Source: Diploptera punctata (taxonomy: Eukaryota; Arthropoda; Insecta; Blattodea; Blaberidae). Taken from it: a stretch of 64,000 bases of DNA. Numbering within the stretch: the stretch's first letter is position 1; each line of letters begins with the position of its first letter. Positions 49,968-60,480 of this stretch are shown piece after piece. The stretch is from positions 1 to 64,000 of the forward strand of contig JASPKZ010005707.1 in assembly GCA_030220185.1 (NCBI GenBank), written 5' to 3'. The notes beneath the pieces are model-generated. The model was not told the origin of the DNA. It was given only the letters and a program-made list of their open reading frames with translations, and ran no database searches. The translations under genes were made by a program, and so were the position numbers.

Positions 49968-50306
49968 TCCAAGCGCTACAGTCCTGAAAGACCCTTAGCC
50001 TACCAGCCGGCTGCTGGCCTCACATCCACATGTGTTAATCACAGGTGTAGACGATCATCTAATCAGTGTAGGGGTGACATGTGGTCAGCATGTCGGATCC
50101 CACAGCCGTTATAGCTGGTCTTCTCAACCTGGAGTCGCTACTTATCATAGCTACCCAAATGATTCAAGATGTTGGGTGGGCACCAATACCATACTGGCCG
50201 ACATTCCATGAGAAAATTTCTTCCCCCATGGAGACCCGTACCTGCGCAAGTCCCGTAGCTCTGCGCCAAGGCTTCTTGCCTTAAGCACTGGCTACGGCGC
50301 GGGTCG
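49968..50306 (-). mobile_element. SINE family 5
   Basis: Minus-strand head GCGCCGTAGCCAGTGCTTAA, B box GCAGGTACGGGTCTCC (mutated), full body to GCCAGCAGCCGGCTGGTAGG. 50310-50765 is AT-rich and unassigned. Confidence 0.85.
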
Positions 50307-50769
50307 GATCCGACATTTGCTAATATTAAATTCTCCTTCAGCAAATTTTATAAATGTATTTTGTCGCCCATTGTCATTGGTTTAGTATAACAAAAACTGC
50401 TTGAGAAAGTTAATTCACTGTTCCATGAAAAAATGTGTGTTTTACGCCTTCATAAAAGTCACGTAAAAAAATCAGCGCGCACATATTGGATAGCATTCCT
50501 TAGAAAGTGTTCAAGGGCGCACTACAATAAGTTGGTTCAACTTTCCCTGGTATTATACTAGTTGCATATATATCTACTTACACAACTGGAGTCTAAAAAC
50601 TTGTCATTTTGCACATGATTATTTCCAAGTACGAGTAATTACACTATGTTTTATAAAATTTTCATTTTTATGGTAAGGTACCGTATTTTAAGCGCATACT
50701 TGTTTTTGTAGACTCCAGCGACACAGTAACATAATAAAATAAAATGTCTTTGAAATTAAATTCAGCGTT

Positions 50770-51665
50770 TAACCAACTCTAACTCACTGACACTATCGAT
50801 CCCGTAGGTTCATGGCCGCGCGTAAATAAGCTCTCCATATATCCCTATCCTGAGCCAATGTTTTCCAGTCATACTCTGTATAATCTACTTCCCTCAAATC
50901 ATAGTTAATGTTATTCTCCCACCTCATTCTTGGACTACCAAATGGGCGTTTTTCCTCTGGTTTTCCTACAAGAAGCTTCCATCCACGTCTTTCATTCCCA
51001 ATTCGTGCCACATGTCCTGCACATCGCAGTCTACGAGACTTAATGTTCTCATTTTATCTGGCTTCCTATAAATACCACGTAATTCACTGCTATGTAGTCT
51101 TCTCCATTCACCTGTCTGTTCATCTCTCTTTGCTCAAAAAAAATTCCTAAGAACCTTATTCTCAAATACCCGCAATCTCCTTTCGTCCCTAAAAGTAAGA
51201 GTCCATGTTTCGCACACATATAATATAACTGGTAGAATAATAGTTTTATATATATTCAGCTTAACGTTTTTTGAAAGGAGTTGGCACGTCGAGAGTCTCT
51301 GCAATGCATAATAGCACGCATTTCCAGAATTGAGCCTATGTTTAATTTCTTTGTGCATCTCATTCCTATTTGTGATTATTGTTCCTAGGTATTTGAATTC
51401 AACCACTTCCTCAAAATTTCCCTCATTTCTCATTAGCTGTCCATATCCATTATATAATGTATTTTTATGTGTGGCAATATATTTAGTTTTATTGATATTT
51501 ACTTCCGGTCCCAATTTTTTAGTGTTAGTAGTGTGTGCGAGTTGGCCTTTAGTATCTCCTTATATTCAATAATACTTACTTACTTACTCACTGGCACTAT
51601 CGAACCCGTAGATTCATGGCTGCGCGGACATAATCTGTCCATACATCCCTATCCTAAGCTAATGC
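50770..51665 (-). mobile_element. LINE fragment (type 1), longest copy
   Basis: The minus strand has NINKTKYIATHKN, VVEFKYLGTIITNRNEMHKE, NIYKTIILPVILYVCETWTL, ENKVLRNFF (51134-51514), a frameshift, then GNERRGWKLLVGKPEEKRPF and YLRAAMNLRDR (50793-51011). This covers the region after the reverse transcriptase active site. A second short 3' end in the same direction lies at 51575-51665. Confidence 0.85.
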
Positions 51666-51906
51666 TATATTCAATAATAAAATTTTATTTAATTTTGATT
51701 CATAAACCGAGGATTAAACGCGCTTGTTTAATTAAAATAATACACATTTGATGTTTTATTACAAATCCTTTATAACTTTAAAAGTGCAACAAACAGAGAT
51801 TTCATAAAATATATCTGCACAATAACAGAGCTTCAAAGTTTGTCATGAGTTAAATAAAAAATCTAAATTAAAATACTGTAAAAATTAATTTAATTCATCT
51901 TCTAAT

Positions 51907-52349
51907 CATAAGTAATGCCACGAGTGATTTCCAAATTATCGATAAATTCACGACTCACGAAGTGAGGAGTGAATTTATCTAGAGAATTTGGAAATCAAGA
52001 GTGGCATTTGTTAGGACTATTTAACGAATAAAATTAAGCTGTTTACTCACAAATCATTATTTAAGTATAGTTATTTTAAAATATTTATATATTTAATGTA
52101 AACGGCGATGTTTGAAAACAAATGAGAAACGATAGGTACGCTTCTACTGCTTCATTTGTTTATCACTGCAACCAGATCATACTATTTATTGCCAAAGGAA
52201 CGCAATATTGTAAGGAGGAGCTTTCTTTAATATGGTAATTATAACACTGATAAATATTTTGTGAAACACGACTCTGATTGGTTGTAAAACAGAAATCATT
52301 GAAACGTGATTGGTCATTGACTCCCATTTGGGGCATGAGTTAAATAGTC
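51907..52349 (+). mobile_element. MITE-M, short form
   Basis: Same breakpoint as 38868 (ATTGTAAGGAGGAGC). Complete head hairpin and GGCATGAGTTAAATAGTC end. 51666-51906 and 52350-52620 flank it without recognised features. Confidence 0.9.
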
Positions 52350-52621
52350 ACTGTAACACATTAATTAACTTAATATATCCATATTTTGCAAATTTCATAA
52401 ATTAATCATTACTTTAATTCTATGACATTGAATTACATTGTAGCCATATCTGGTATTTAATTCATTGCTTAAAGATAATAGATTTAATGTACCTTTGTAA
52501 ATAATTTCTATTGTTTTTTTAATTAAGCCTACATCATGTTTATTTTAATACTGTAATAATTTACTTTTGCAATATTCTGCTGGCACCGCGTGAAAATAAA
52601 GTTGAAATTTTAACACCACTA

Positions 52622-53150
52622 CGCACTTTTCTCAAATACATTCAAACCTTCCACGCTTTAATTAATAATAACTCTCAAAGTATGCGGAATTATGAAATGA
52701 GGTTGATATCAAAAGAAAAAGAAACTCAAAGAATTTTTGTTTTCATTGTTGCAGTTAATTCTTCTTTCACATGTTTGACAATAATGACATAAAACAAAAT
52801 GGCGACTCCTCAGCAACGAGCACAAATTGTTTTCTGGTATGTAAAAGATGGTGTGTTTGCGACTCCAGTACAAGATCTTCATGATTTACGAACCCGTATT
52901 CTTGATAGAATTGCAACAGTACCAATGGACATGTTGGACAGAACGTGGCACGAAATTGAATACAGACTTGATATTGTTCGTGCTACTAATGGTGCACATA
53001 TAGAGGTGTTTTAGTGTATGGCAGTATGTGGCAATGCAAATTCTTTGAGTTTCTGTTTCGTTTAATACCGGCCTCATTTCATAATTCCGCATACTTGTTA
53101 GTTATGATTAATTAAAATGTGGGAAGTTTGAATGGGACACTTTGTATATT
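52622..53150 (+). mobile_element. Mini mariner-like element with a 71-codon frame
   Basis: Long terminal inverted repeats: AGTATGCGGAATTATGAAAT at 52679 faces ATTTCATAATTCCGCATACT near 53095, with outer ends near CATTCAAACCTTCC and GGAAGTTTGAATGGGACAC. The internal frame is described separately. A lone end of the same family lies at 61272. Confidence 0.8.
52799..53014 (+). CDS. Fused remnant of a mariner-like transposase
   Basis: 71-codon open frame from the ATG that follows ACAAA. The first ~17 residues (MATPQQRAQIVFWYVKDG) are the start of a DUF4817-type helix-turn-helix domain. It then jumps to the family's C-terminal end: LHDLRTRILDRIATVPMDML, DRTWHEIEYRLDIVRATNGA, IEVF. The catalytic DDE/D core is absent, so it cannot transpose. 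The frame is unbroken across the deletion, which could be chance in a young element. Compare the decayed relative at 31310-31851 ([31 protein letters not shown]). Confidence 0.55.
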   Translation: MATPQQRAQIVFWYVKDGVFATPVQDLHDLRTRILDRIATVPMDMLDRTWHEIEYRLDIVRATNGAHIEVF

Positions 53151-53171
53151 GGAAATAGCTATATTCAAAGG

Positions 53172-53173
<2 letters not shown>

Positions 53174-53229
<56 letters not shown>
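53174..53229. repeat. (ATT)n microsatellite
   Basis: About 18 ATT units. Confidence 0.95.
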
Positions 53230-53384
53230 TCAGAAAAATATGAACATGTATTCATTTGATAGAAATATTACATAATCTACAAAAATTGAAATATATTAAT
53301 TATAAAATGGAGTGTAACGCGAGTATGGATAAATTAATAAGACAATTTAAACATATTTTTTCGCAGGTCTGTCTGTTTAGAATA

Positions 53385-54870
53385 GAATATATTTATTTAG
53401 CCTGGTGGAGTTAAGGTCATGTGGCCTTCTCTTCCACTCGCCAGGACAAACATATCTTACATATAAATACAAAAAATTACAATAATAGTACACACTAAAC
53501 AATTAATTTTCTGTTAAATTGAATAATAATGAAAATAATGTCTAATAATACAATAAAATTAAATACAATTAAAATTAAATTAATGATAGAATGAATACAG
53601 AAAGTAATAACAGCTCGAATCTACTATACATAAAAAGAAAAGAAAACGAAAAATACAAAGAAAGTAATAAATTATAATGAATTAATCTATCGCTTATTAT
53701 ACAAGACATTAGGTAAATATATTAACAAACCTTAAAACTATTTTTATTGAATAATGAAAAAACAAATTATTATTTTTTTAAAATTAATATTAGAGGGTTC
53801 ATCATCATCATCATAGTACATTCACGAATTTAGGCCATTTGTTGACCTGTTTCGGCCTCAAGAGAAACATTATCCAGAAGTCTTTTGAGTGGACGTCCTG
53901 GTCTTCTTCTTCCTGTAGGTTGATATCTTAACATTTGTTTGGGTATTCTGTGATCTTCCATTCGATGAACATGTTGCATCCATCTTGACTTATAATGAGA
54001 AATTTTGTTTTTAAAGGTTCCATGTGTAATTCTTCTAACATGTCTTCATTTTTTTGTGATCTAGTAGTGTGTATCCTGCAGTCCTCCGAAGATATCTCAT
54101 TTCAGCAGATCTAAGTTTCTGTATATCCTTCTGTTTCAACGTCCATACTTCGCTACCATACAAAAGAGTTGGAAGAGCCAGTGTTTTATACACTTTTAAT
54201 CTTGAATGCTTTTGGACTACCTGTGGCTTGAAGATAGAATTTATTAACCCTAAAATTCTTAAAAATTTAGATATTTTTGCATTTACATCGTTTTCTTCTT
54301 CATATGAGATATTACATCCTAGATATGTAAAATTATTCACCTGCTCCAAAATTTTATTGTCCAGTACAATTTTACTTCTGACAGGATCTACACCTTGAAA
54401 TGCCATAATTTTTGTTTTTTCTGTAGATATCTTTAATCCATGTTCTTCTGTAATTTTGTTAAGTAATATTAGAGAGTTGTATCTGTTAATAATTTTATTT
54501 TCACTTTGTTTCTGAAGGATTGTAAAGATTGGCGGTGTCTGACATAGGGTGGAAGGGAATTCCATGTTCCAGCAATAGAAACTGTAAAAGATTTCGAATA
54601 ATAGGTAGTGTGATGAGGAGGGATATAAAGGACACTGTGCTCAAGGGATCGGGTATCTAATTTATGTGTATCAGAGAGTCTATTGAAGCGGTGTGATGAA
54701 TAATAAGGTAATGATGTATGTATTATGTTATAGAGAAGGCATAGGGAGTGCATGGTTCTACGATCATGTAGAAGAAGCCATGACAGATATAAAGTTTTAA
54801 ATGTAGACCCTGTATACATTTTAAATAAAACAGACACACACACATATATACAAACTTTTAAAACCATAGA
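53385..54870 (-). mobile_element. LINE 3' end (type 4), host of a nested LINE
   Basis: Minus strand 54475-54870 encodes [74 protein letters not shown]. The 3' UTR resumes at 53784 and ends GGCCTTAACTCCACCAGGC + (TAAA)n at 53395. Same family as 36651-37372. Split by the insertion at 53796-54463. Confidence 0.85.
53796..54463 (-). mobile_element. 5'-truncated LINE (type 2) with target-site duplication
   Basis: 668 bp, flanked by TAATATTAGAG at 53785-53795 and 54464-54474. Minus strand has a long open frame: [78 protein letters not shown], then a frameshift and a GRPLKRLLDN-like end. The 3' end is a short (GAT)n run. Clean target-site duplication shows a relatively young insertion. Confidence 0.9.
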
Positions 54871-55034
54871 GTTTCTAAAACATTATTTTATTGTTTCGTA
54901 TAATTAAAAAAAAATTATGGAGAATAAGTAAACATTTATAAATAAGTATTTTATTAATCAAATGTATAATTCCCTACATACTTTTCAAATCAATAGATAT
55001 TATGGAAGATAAGAAACATTAAAAATGTTTATGT

Positions 55035-55402
55035 AGACTATTTAGCTCATGCCCCAAATGGGAGTCAATGACCAATCACGTTTCAATGATTTCTGTTTTA
55101 CAACCAATCAGAGTCGTGTTTCACCAAATATTTATCAGTGTTATAATTACCATATTAAAGAAAGCTCCTCCTTATAATATTGCGATCCTTTGGCAATAAA
55201 TAGTATGATCTGGTTGCAGTGATAAACAAAAGAAGCAGTAGAAGAGTACCTATCGTTTCTTATTTGTTTTCAAACATCGCCGTTTACAATAAATATATAA
55301 ATATTTTAAAATAACTATAGTTAAATAATGATTTGTGAGTAAACAGCTTAATTTTATTCGTTAAATAGTCCTAACAAATGCCACTCTTGATTTCCAAATT
55401 CT
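55035..55402 (-). mobile_element. MITE-M, short form, reversed
   Basis: GACTATTTAGCTCATGCCCC to TTGATTTCCAAATTCTC; lacks the head hairpin. Joined head-to-head to the next copy. Confidence 0.88.
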
Positions 55403-55848
55403 CATAAGTAATGCCACGAGTGATTTCCAAATTATCGATAAATTCACGACTCACGAAGTGAGGAGTGAATTTATCTAGAGAATTTGGAAATCAAGAGTGG
55501 TATTTGTTAGGACTATTTAACGAATAAAATTAAGCTGTTTACTCACAAGTCATTATTTAACTATAGTTATTTTAAAATATTTATATATTTAATGTAAACG
55601 GCGATGTTTGAAAACAAATGAGAAACGATAGGTACGCTTCTACTGCTTCTTTTGTTTATCACTGCAACCAGATCATACTATTTATTGCCAAAGGAACGCA
55701 ATATTGTAAGGAGGAGCTTTCTTTAATATGGTAATTATAACACTGATGAATATTTGGTGAATCACGACTCTGATTGGTTGTAAAACAGAAATCATTGAAA
55801 CGTGATTGGTCATTGACTCCCATTTGGGGCATGAGTTAAATAGTCTAG
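55403..55848 (+). mobile_element. MITE-M, short form
   Basis: Complete short-form copy from CATAAGTAATGCCACGAGTG to GAGTTAAATAGTCTAG. Confidence 0.9.
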
Positions 55849-55925
55849 ATAAATTCACTCCTCACTTCATGAGTCGTGAATTTATCGATAATTTGGAAAT
55901 CACTCGTGGCATTACTTATGAAAAT
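55849..55925 (-). mobile_element. MITE-M head fragment, reversed
   Basis: GATAAATTCACTCCTCACTT to CTCGTGGCATTACTTATG: an inverted head joined directly to the tail of the previous copy at CTAGA, as in the 39-42 kb cluster. 55926-56230 is AT-rich and unassigned. Confidence 0.88.
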
Positions 55926-56235
55926 TTCAAAATGTAAATTTTGTAATAGTTAAATTGCCTGTAATAGGATCTGCATTCCAATCCATACATATTTTGTAAG
56001 AAACAAATTTTATTAATATTAATTTATGATAAACTACAACCATAAATTTAGTACTGGGAATATATTAGCAATATAATTGCTGAGTAATTTCAAATTTTGT
56101 TAATACATAATCATAATAATTAATGACTCTGATTATTACAGTGTCTTTGGTAGCTTATTATAATTGTTATGAATATCCACACATCATAAGAGAGGAATTG
56201 AAGTCTTGGAAGTCCGTTGTCATGCTTTCACAAAC

Positions 56236-56390
56236 TCAATAATAGACGTAATTAGGATAATGGGCTGAGTGTCCACCGACTGCGTCATAATATCCGCCAT
56301 TTATATCGTAGGCGTCGTAATCCTGCACGATGTGCGCAGTTGTGTGCGCAGGTACGGCCTGGTAATGTGCGTAATGCTGCTTTGTGACAG
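56236..56390 (-). CDS. Terminal exon, probable cuticle-type protein
   Basis: Minus strand: acceptor GTTATTTTCAG, then CT + VTKQHYAHYQAVPAHTTAHI, VQDYDAYDINGGYYDAVGGH, SAHYPNYVYY and TGA. The two leading bases complete a split codon, so the intron phase differs from cuticle genes 1 and 2. The Tyr/His/Ala-rich composition and the AVPA motif suit a non-RR cuticular or other secreted structural protein; this is inference. Upstream exons with a signal peptide were not found in the window. One weak candidate for a first exon, ATGG before a strong GTAAGA donor near 57540, would give MA and keep frame but no signal peptide. Confidence 0.6.
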
Positions 56391-56445
56391 CTGAAAATAA
56401 CAATGAAATCACATTATTTACAAGATAATACCATGCCCTAACTCA

Positions 56446-56985
56446 GCGGTTCCCAAACTTTTTCGACTCACGACCTCCTTCCACAACGATCTGAGTTGGG
56501 TGAACCACTGACTTTTAAATATACATACAGTAGACATGCATACAATTAAATTCCAAGCAAAAGGTTTAATAACCTTAAATTAACTTAACCCTTAACGGTT
56601 AAAACCTAAAGTTACTCTAGTTACGGTTTAAAAGTTACACAACGTGCAGGCCTAATTGTAGCGAAATCAAATGCATTCCTAATATTGTTACATAATTGTA
56701 AATCAGGCATTCGCGGTAAATATTCAATTACTGTGGAAATAATCTGATAAATTCTCGATGTTACACAAACGCAACATGGGGCATTATAGGGTTAATTTAA
56801 TTTTAAAATAAAAATAAATAATAATAATAATAAAATGAATAATAATAATAATAATTATTATTATTATTATTACAATTCTGCAGAAATGAATGGAACAATA
56901 ATATACCTAACCTCGAAACCTGTCATTACAGAAAAAATTTGGCGAACCCCTTGGCATTTCGCGAACCACAGGTTGGGAAACGATG
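56446..56985. mobile_element. hAT-like non-autonomous element
   Basis: Ends GCGGTTCCCAAACTTTTTCG and AGGTTGGGAAACGATG are imperfect inverted repeats of the hAT type, and CTAACTCA (8 bp) stands on both sides (56438-56445, 56986-56993). No transposase. Holds (AAT)n at 56817-56872. Confidence 0.75.
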
Positions 56986-57344
56986 CTAACTCATGAAGCC
57001 ATATACAACTACTTGTTTTATAATTTACTCCTACAGACGAACTATCTAGATTTCATCAAAATTAATGATTCTTTCTTTACCTTAGTTTAACCGCTCCCTT
57101 TGTAATTATTTTTGAATTCCCCAACCAGTCCTTACAGAGACACGATTGTCGGGAGATGATTTTGAACTCTATATTACATATTTATTGACCCTAAAGGATG
57201 GAGGGCCTCTCTAGATGAGTGATCACCTCAACTCCAGGGCCATCTCCGAGAAAACACGAACATTTAAGACAAGACACACAATTCATCCTTATATTCGAAC
57301 TAAACGAGGAGAATGCGATGTGATTGATCATGGTTGTCAGATTA

Positions 57345-57505
57345 TGTTTGGGCCTTAAAGTTCCCCGACGTTTGTCTTATAGGTGAGGAAAGCCCCACAA
57401 AAGAAAAAACCTCACCCAAGAAATTTGTCCCGATCAGGGAACGACCCCGGGGCCCGCTACGTCTGAAGCAATGACGTTACAGCTCTACCACAACGGTGGA
57501 CAAAT
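57345..57505 (-). mobile_element. SINE family 2 body with a third head
   Basis: Minus strand head TCCACCGTTGTGGTAGAGCT differs from the standard head; body GGTGAGG, TAAGACAAACGTCGGGGAAC, TTTAAGGCCCAAACATAATC. B box decayed (GGGTCGTTCCC). 56994-57344 and 57506-57790 are otherwise unassigned. Confidence 0.65.
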
Positions 57506-57799
57506 TTATTTCTTTATACTTAATCAAATCTTCTTACCCATACTGTAAGTTGGTTTGAAGATAACGCCACGTAATTAAGAGTATATCATTTTAAATCTAC
57601 TTACATTAATTTATGAAAAATATTAGGTAACGGAAAATTTCTTTCTTTCTTTTCCTTACAAGCGAATTCCATAAAGGTCATGTCAAAAAAATATCGAACG
57701 TTTTTAACTGCAAGACACTAAAATCAAGCGCCCAATCTCACATTTAAACTATGAGAAAGTAATACATCACTTTTGTTGGCAGACTGGAAAACCGCCACT

Positions 57800-58092
57800 A
57801 CCCGCCGTCCAAGCTGCGTCCCGCCTCACTCCACTCATGCAGCGAGCTCAGGTTCGATTCCCGGTCGGGACAAGCTTGCTGGATGAGGCTTTTTTCTCCT
57901 GTAAGACAAATGTCATGAAGCTTTGAGACCCGAACGGTCCCCGAACATCATTTGGTCATAATTATCACCATCTTCAACATCCATCGATGCGGAAAGTAAC
58001 AGGAAGTTACCACACCTCTAATTCCCTAGTTAAAGTGCAAAACGGAGCATTAAAATGCTATGATTGTAGTGAAGGACCTGTCCTTGGATAGA
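57800..58092 (+). mobile_element. SINE family 2, tail B, diverged head
   Basis: B box CAGGTTCGATTCCCGGTCGG, shortened body (TAAGACAAATGTCATGAAGC), tail B (GCGGAAAGTAACAGGAAGTT to AGAATACTATAG). The head upstream of the B box does not match the standard one. Confidence 0.75.
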
Positions 58093-58149
58093 ATACTATA
58101 GATAGATAGATTTTAAAATAAAAAGCAAAGATTATACAAGATCCTGTCT

Positions 58150-58275
58150 ATAAAATCATCACAAATATTCCAGTGCTTTATCGAGGGTCAATAACAACAA
58201 ATCTGCTACTTTCTGCTGATGATGAAATTAGTCCCGAAAGATCTACCTGTTGATTAATATTCTGAAAAGTTGAGA
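58150..58275 (+). mobile_element. Penelope-like element 3' end
   Basis: Translates as DPVYKIITNIPVLYRGSITT, similar to the end of the frame at 59395-59847, then carries CTGATGA (58216-58222) and GAAA (58236-58239) of the hammerhead-like motif with a decayed stem II. Confidence 0.65.
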
Positions 58276-58309
58276 AGAACAATCTAGAAAGTACATCATT
58301 TTGTGTAAT

Positions 58310-58460
58310 AATTTTGATATTGGGAGAATAGAATACCAAAAGCAGCATACAGCTATTCACCACGAGGAAGAAGAAGTTTGGGAAGACCAAAGAAAAGATG
58401 GAAAGAGCTAAAATTTGGAGCCGGAACAGGCTAGTAAATAAGCCTAAACCGTGAAGAATA
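58310..58460 (+). mobile_element. LINE 3' end (type 2)
   Basis: NRIPKAAYSYSPRGRRSLGR, PKKRWKELKFGAGTG*, then AAGCCTAAACCGTGAAGAAT and a GAAGAAG tail. Confidence 0.7.
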
Positions 58461-58469
58461 AGAAGAAGA

Positions 58470-58612
58470 AGAAGAGAGAATAACATTAACCATGATTAGT
58501 GGGAAGTAGGTTATACAGGGGATGATTGAAAAACATTAGCTCAGGATAGGAGTGTATGGAGAGCTTATGTCCGCGCTTCCATGTTCCTCGGGTTAGATAG
58601 TGCCAGTATTAG
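58470..58612 (+). mobile_element. LINE 3' end (type 1)
   Basis: ENNINHD, then GGATGATTGAAAAACATTAG to CGGGTTAGATAGTGCCAGT. Confidence 0.7.
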
Positions 58613-58616
58613 TTAT

Positions 58617-58740
58617 ACGACCGGTATCCACCCATTTTCGCGAGGAATTGTTACCTACAACAAATAGTGGCTCCAGATTTTGAAAACCAGCTGTGGCTGG
58701 CGAACCCGACTTGCGGATCACATGTCGCCCAGAAAAGCCT
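58617..58740 (+). mobile_element. SINE family 5, middle fragment
   Basis: GGTATCCACCCATTTTCGCG to GCGGATCACATGTCGCCC matches the middle of family 5 with many changes. Continues into a ~120-bp unassigned stretch. Confidence 0.55.
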
Positions 58741-59394
58741 GAGCAGAGGCTATAAGATGGCAGCCCCATCACTGGTCTTGCCTTCCTTTGGCCAGCAACC
58801 AATCGAAGGGACTATTATTATGCTTTCAAGTCTTATACGAGAATTTCCCGAAAAGATCAAACTTATGACGACTATAGTCTATTCTTTTTGCAGATGATTT
58901 AGCTCTTCTGGCACTTTTCGAAAATGATTTGCAAAGATCAATTCATAATTTACAAAAAAATAACTCCCAAATTTAATATGGAAATATCAATTAACAAAAC
59001 TAAAATTATGGTATTTCATGGGAAGGACCCCATACAAAATAAAATCTGTCTCCAGAATAAAATTTTAGAGAGATCCAACCAATTTAAATATCTTGGATAT
59101 TATCTCTCTATCTGGGATGAAAAGGATATACCTGAAAAAATTACTAGTTATAATAAAATTTGGGAATTATTAATCAAGTTATGAAACCATCCCTTGTACA
59201 AAATTCACCAGATTACGTTTATATAACACTTTGGCTAGACCAGTGTTGACCTATGGTAGTGAAGCATGGACACTAAAAAGACAACATGAAAGCAGAATAA
59301 CGGCTTGTGAAATGAGATTCATGCGCAGAACAGTGGGTTACACCAGATGGGATCGGAAAAGGAACACCGATATCTTAAAAGAATTGAAGACTAC

Positions 59395-59847
59395 TAGTAA
59401 AATTCATGGTAAATTTTCGTTGAGATATTAGTTCAAAGTAATATTCGAGGAACATTTCAGAGATTTCATTTACAATGGAGGAAAATCAAGTTACGCAAAA
59501 CATGTAATTCAGGCTGGACACGATATGCATAACATCGATAACACCCTCACAATAGTACATAGAGAAAACATTCCAACGAGAATAAATATACTGGAGGAAA
59601 TCACAATCCTAATAGAAATCAACAACAACCTGATTCTCAATGAATACACACCTAATCCACACAATCCTCTTTACAAAATTCTCACAACCAATTCAGTGCT
59701 TCAACAAGGGTCAACAAGAAAGGACCTAATGCATTCTGCTGATGATGGGACTAGCCCCGAAAGGCCTACAGAGTTCTAAAAGAACTTAAGTTGAGGAGAC
59801 GGACCTACAAGGTAACTATTTTATAGTTTTTAACCGTACATTATATT
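59395..59847 (+). mobile_element. Penelope-like element fragment in a LINE
   Basis: 453 bp bounded by ATTGAAGACTAC (12 bp) at 59383-59394 and 59848-59859. The frame reads FKVIFEEHFRDFIYNGGKSS, YAKHVIQAGHDMHNIDNTLT, IVHRENIPTRINILEEITIL, then NPHNPLYKIL. The spacing of EH, S-YAKH, GH and the late LE resembles the C-terminal half of the GIY-YIG endonuclease in Penelope-like elements. It ends in a region with a hammerhead-like motif (59735-59772). Family assignment is by remembered motif pattern, not a search. Confidence 0.72.
59735..59772 (+). ncRNA. Hammerhead-like ribozyme motif
   Basis: CTGATGA (59739-59745), hairpin GGG-ACTAG-CCC, GAAA (59759-59762), cleavage-type triplet CTA (59766-59768), and stem I TCTG (59735-59738) with CAGA (59769-59772). 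Stem III would be very short, as known for hammerheads in Penelope-like elements. One extra T between CTGATGA and stem II departs from the consensus, so activity is doubtful. Confidence 0.45.
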
Positions 59848-60045
59848 ATTGAAGACTACGCCAATTTTGGAATATATTAAACAGTACCAACTAAATTGGA
59901 AACACCATCTTGAAAGAATGAGTTCAAATAGGATCCCCAAAGCTGTTTATAATTATATACCAAGAGAACGAAAGTCTCTGGGCCGTCCTACGAAACGCTG
60001 GAGGGAAACATTTCTATAGGATCGTAACAGGCCTTGGCCCGATGC

Positions 60046-60480
60046 TTGGAAGGAAGGAAGGAAGGAAGGAAGGAAGGAAGAAAGGAAGAAAGGAAGGGCA
60101 AAGAAGAAGAAGATGTCACCCATATACTGGCTGGATGATCGTTCAGTTCTGTTATTAACACATGCGGATGTTATGCAGGCAGCTGGCTGCTAAGCCAAGG
60201 GTATTATAGTTCTGTCGTGCCTTGCAGTTTCTAATATATAATTAAATGGAGATTTTTTCGAATATCTTAGTTTCGTGTTGAGAAGAAGAAGAAGAAGAAG
60301 AAGAAGAAGAAGAGATGTCACCCATATACTGGCTGTGTGATCGTTCACTTCTGTGATTAATACATGCGGATGTTATGCAGGCAGCTGGCTGCTAAGCCAA
60401 GGGTATTATAGTTCTGTCGTGCCTTGCAGTTTTTACTATATAATTAAATGGAGATTTTTTTTGAATAACTTAGTTTCGTG
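60046..60480. repeat. Tandem ~200-bp duplication of a SINE family 5 end
   Basis: (GAAG)n at 60046-60105, then GATGTCACCCATATACTGGC to TTAGTTTCGTGTTGAG at ~60112-60277, a GAA run, and the same block again at ~60312-60485. The block has the 3' part of SINE family 5 (GCAGGCAGCTGGCTGCTAAG). The second copy is slightly diverged. 60486-60925 is unassigned. Confidence 0.8.

Larger units (their letters stand above)
58865..60045 (+). mobile_element. LINE (type 2) with reverse transcriptase FADD motif
   Basis: 58888-58911 encodes FADDLALL, the catalytic FADD box of the reverse transcriptase palm. Downstream frames follow: [78 protein letters not shown]. After the Penelope-like insertion (59395-59847) the LINE resumes with [20 protein letters not shown] and ends AAGGAAGGAAGG. 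Frameshifts make it inactive. It is the only copy in the window reaching the active site. Confidence 0.88.

Noticed and set aside
54035..54565. 176-codon frame as one protein
   Set aside because: Its first ~30 codons belong to the host LINE and the rest to the inserted LINE; the target-site duplication lies between them.
57536..57545. ATGG followed by a strong GTAAGA donor as first exon of the orphan exon gene
   Set aside because: Keeps frame but gives no signal peptide and no promoter element is seen; too weak to list.
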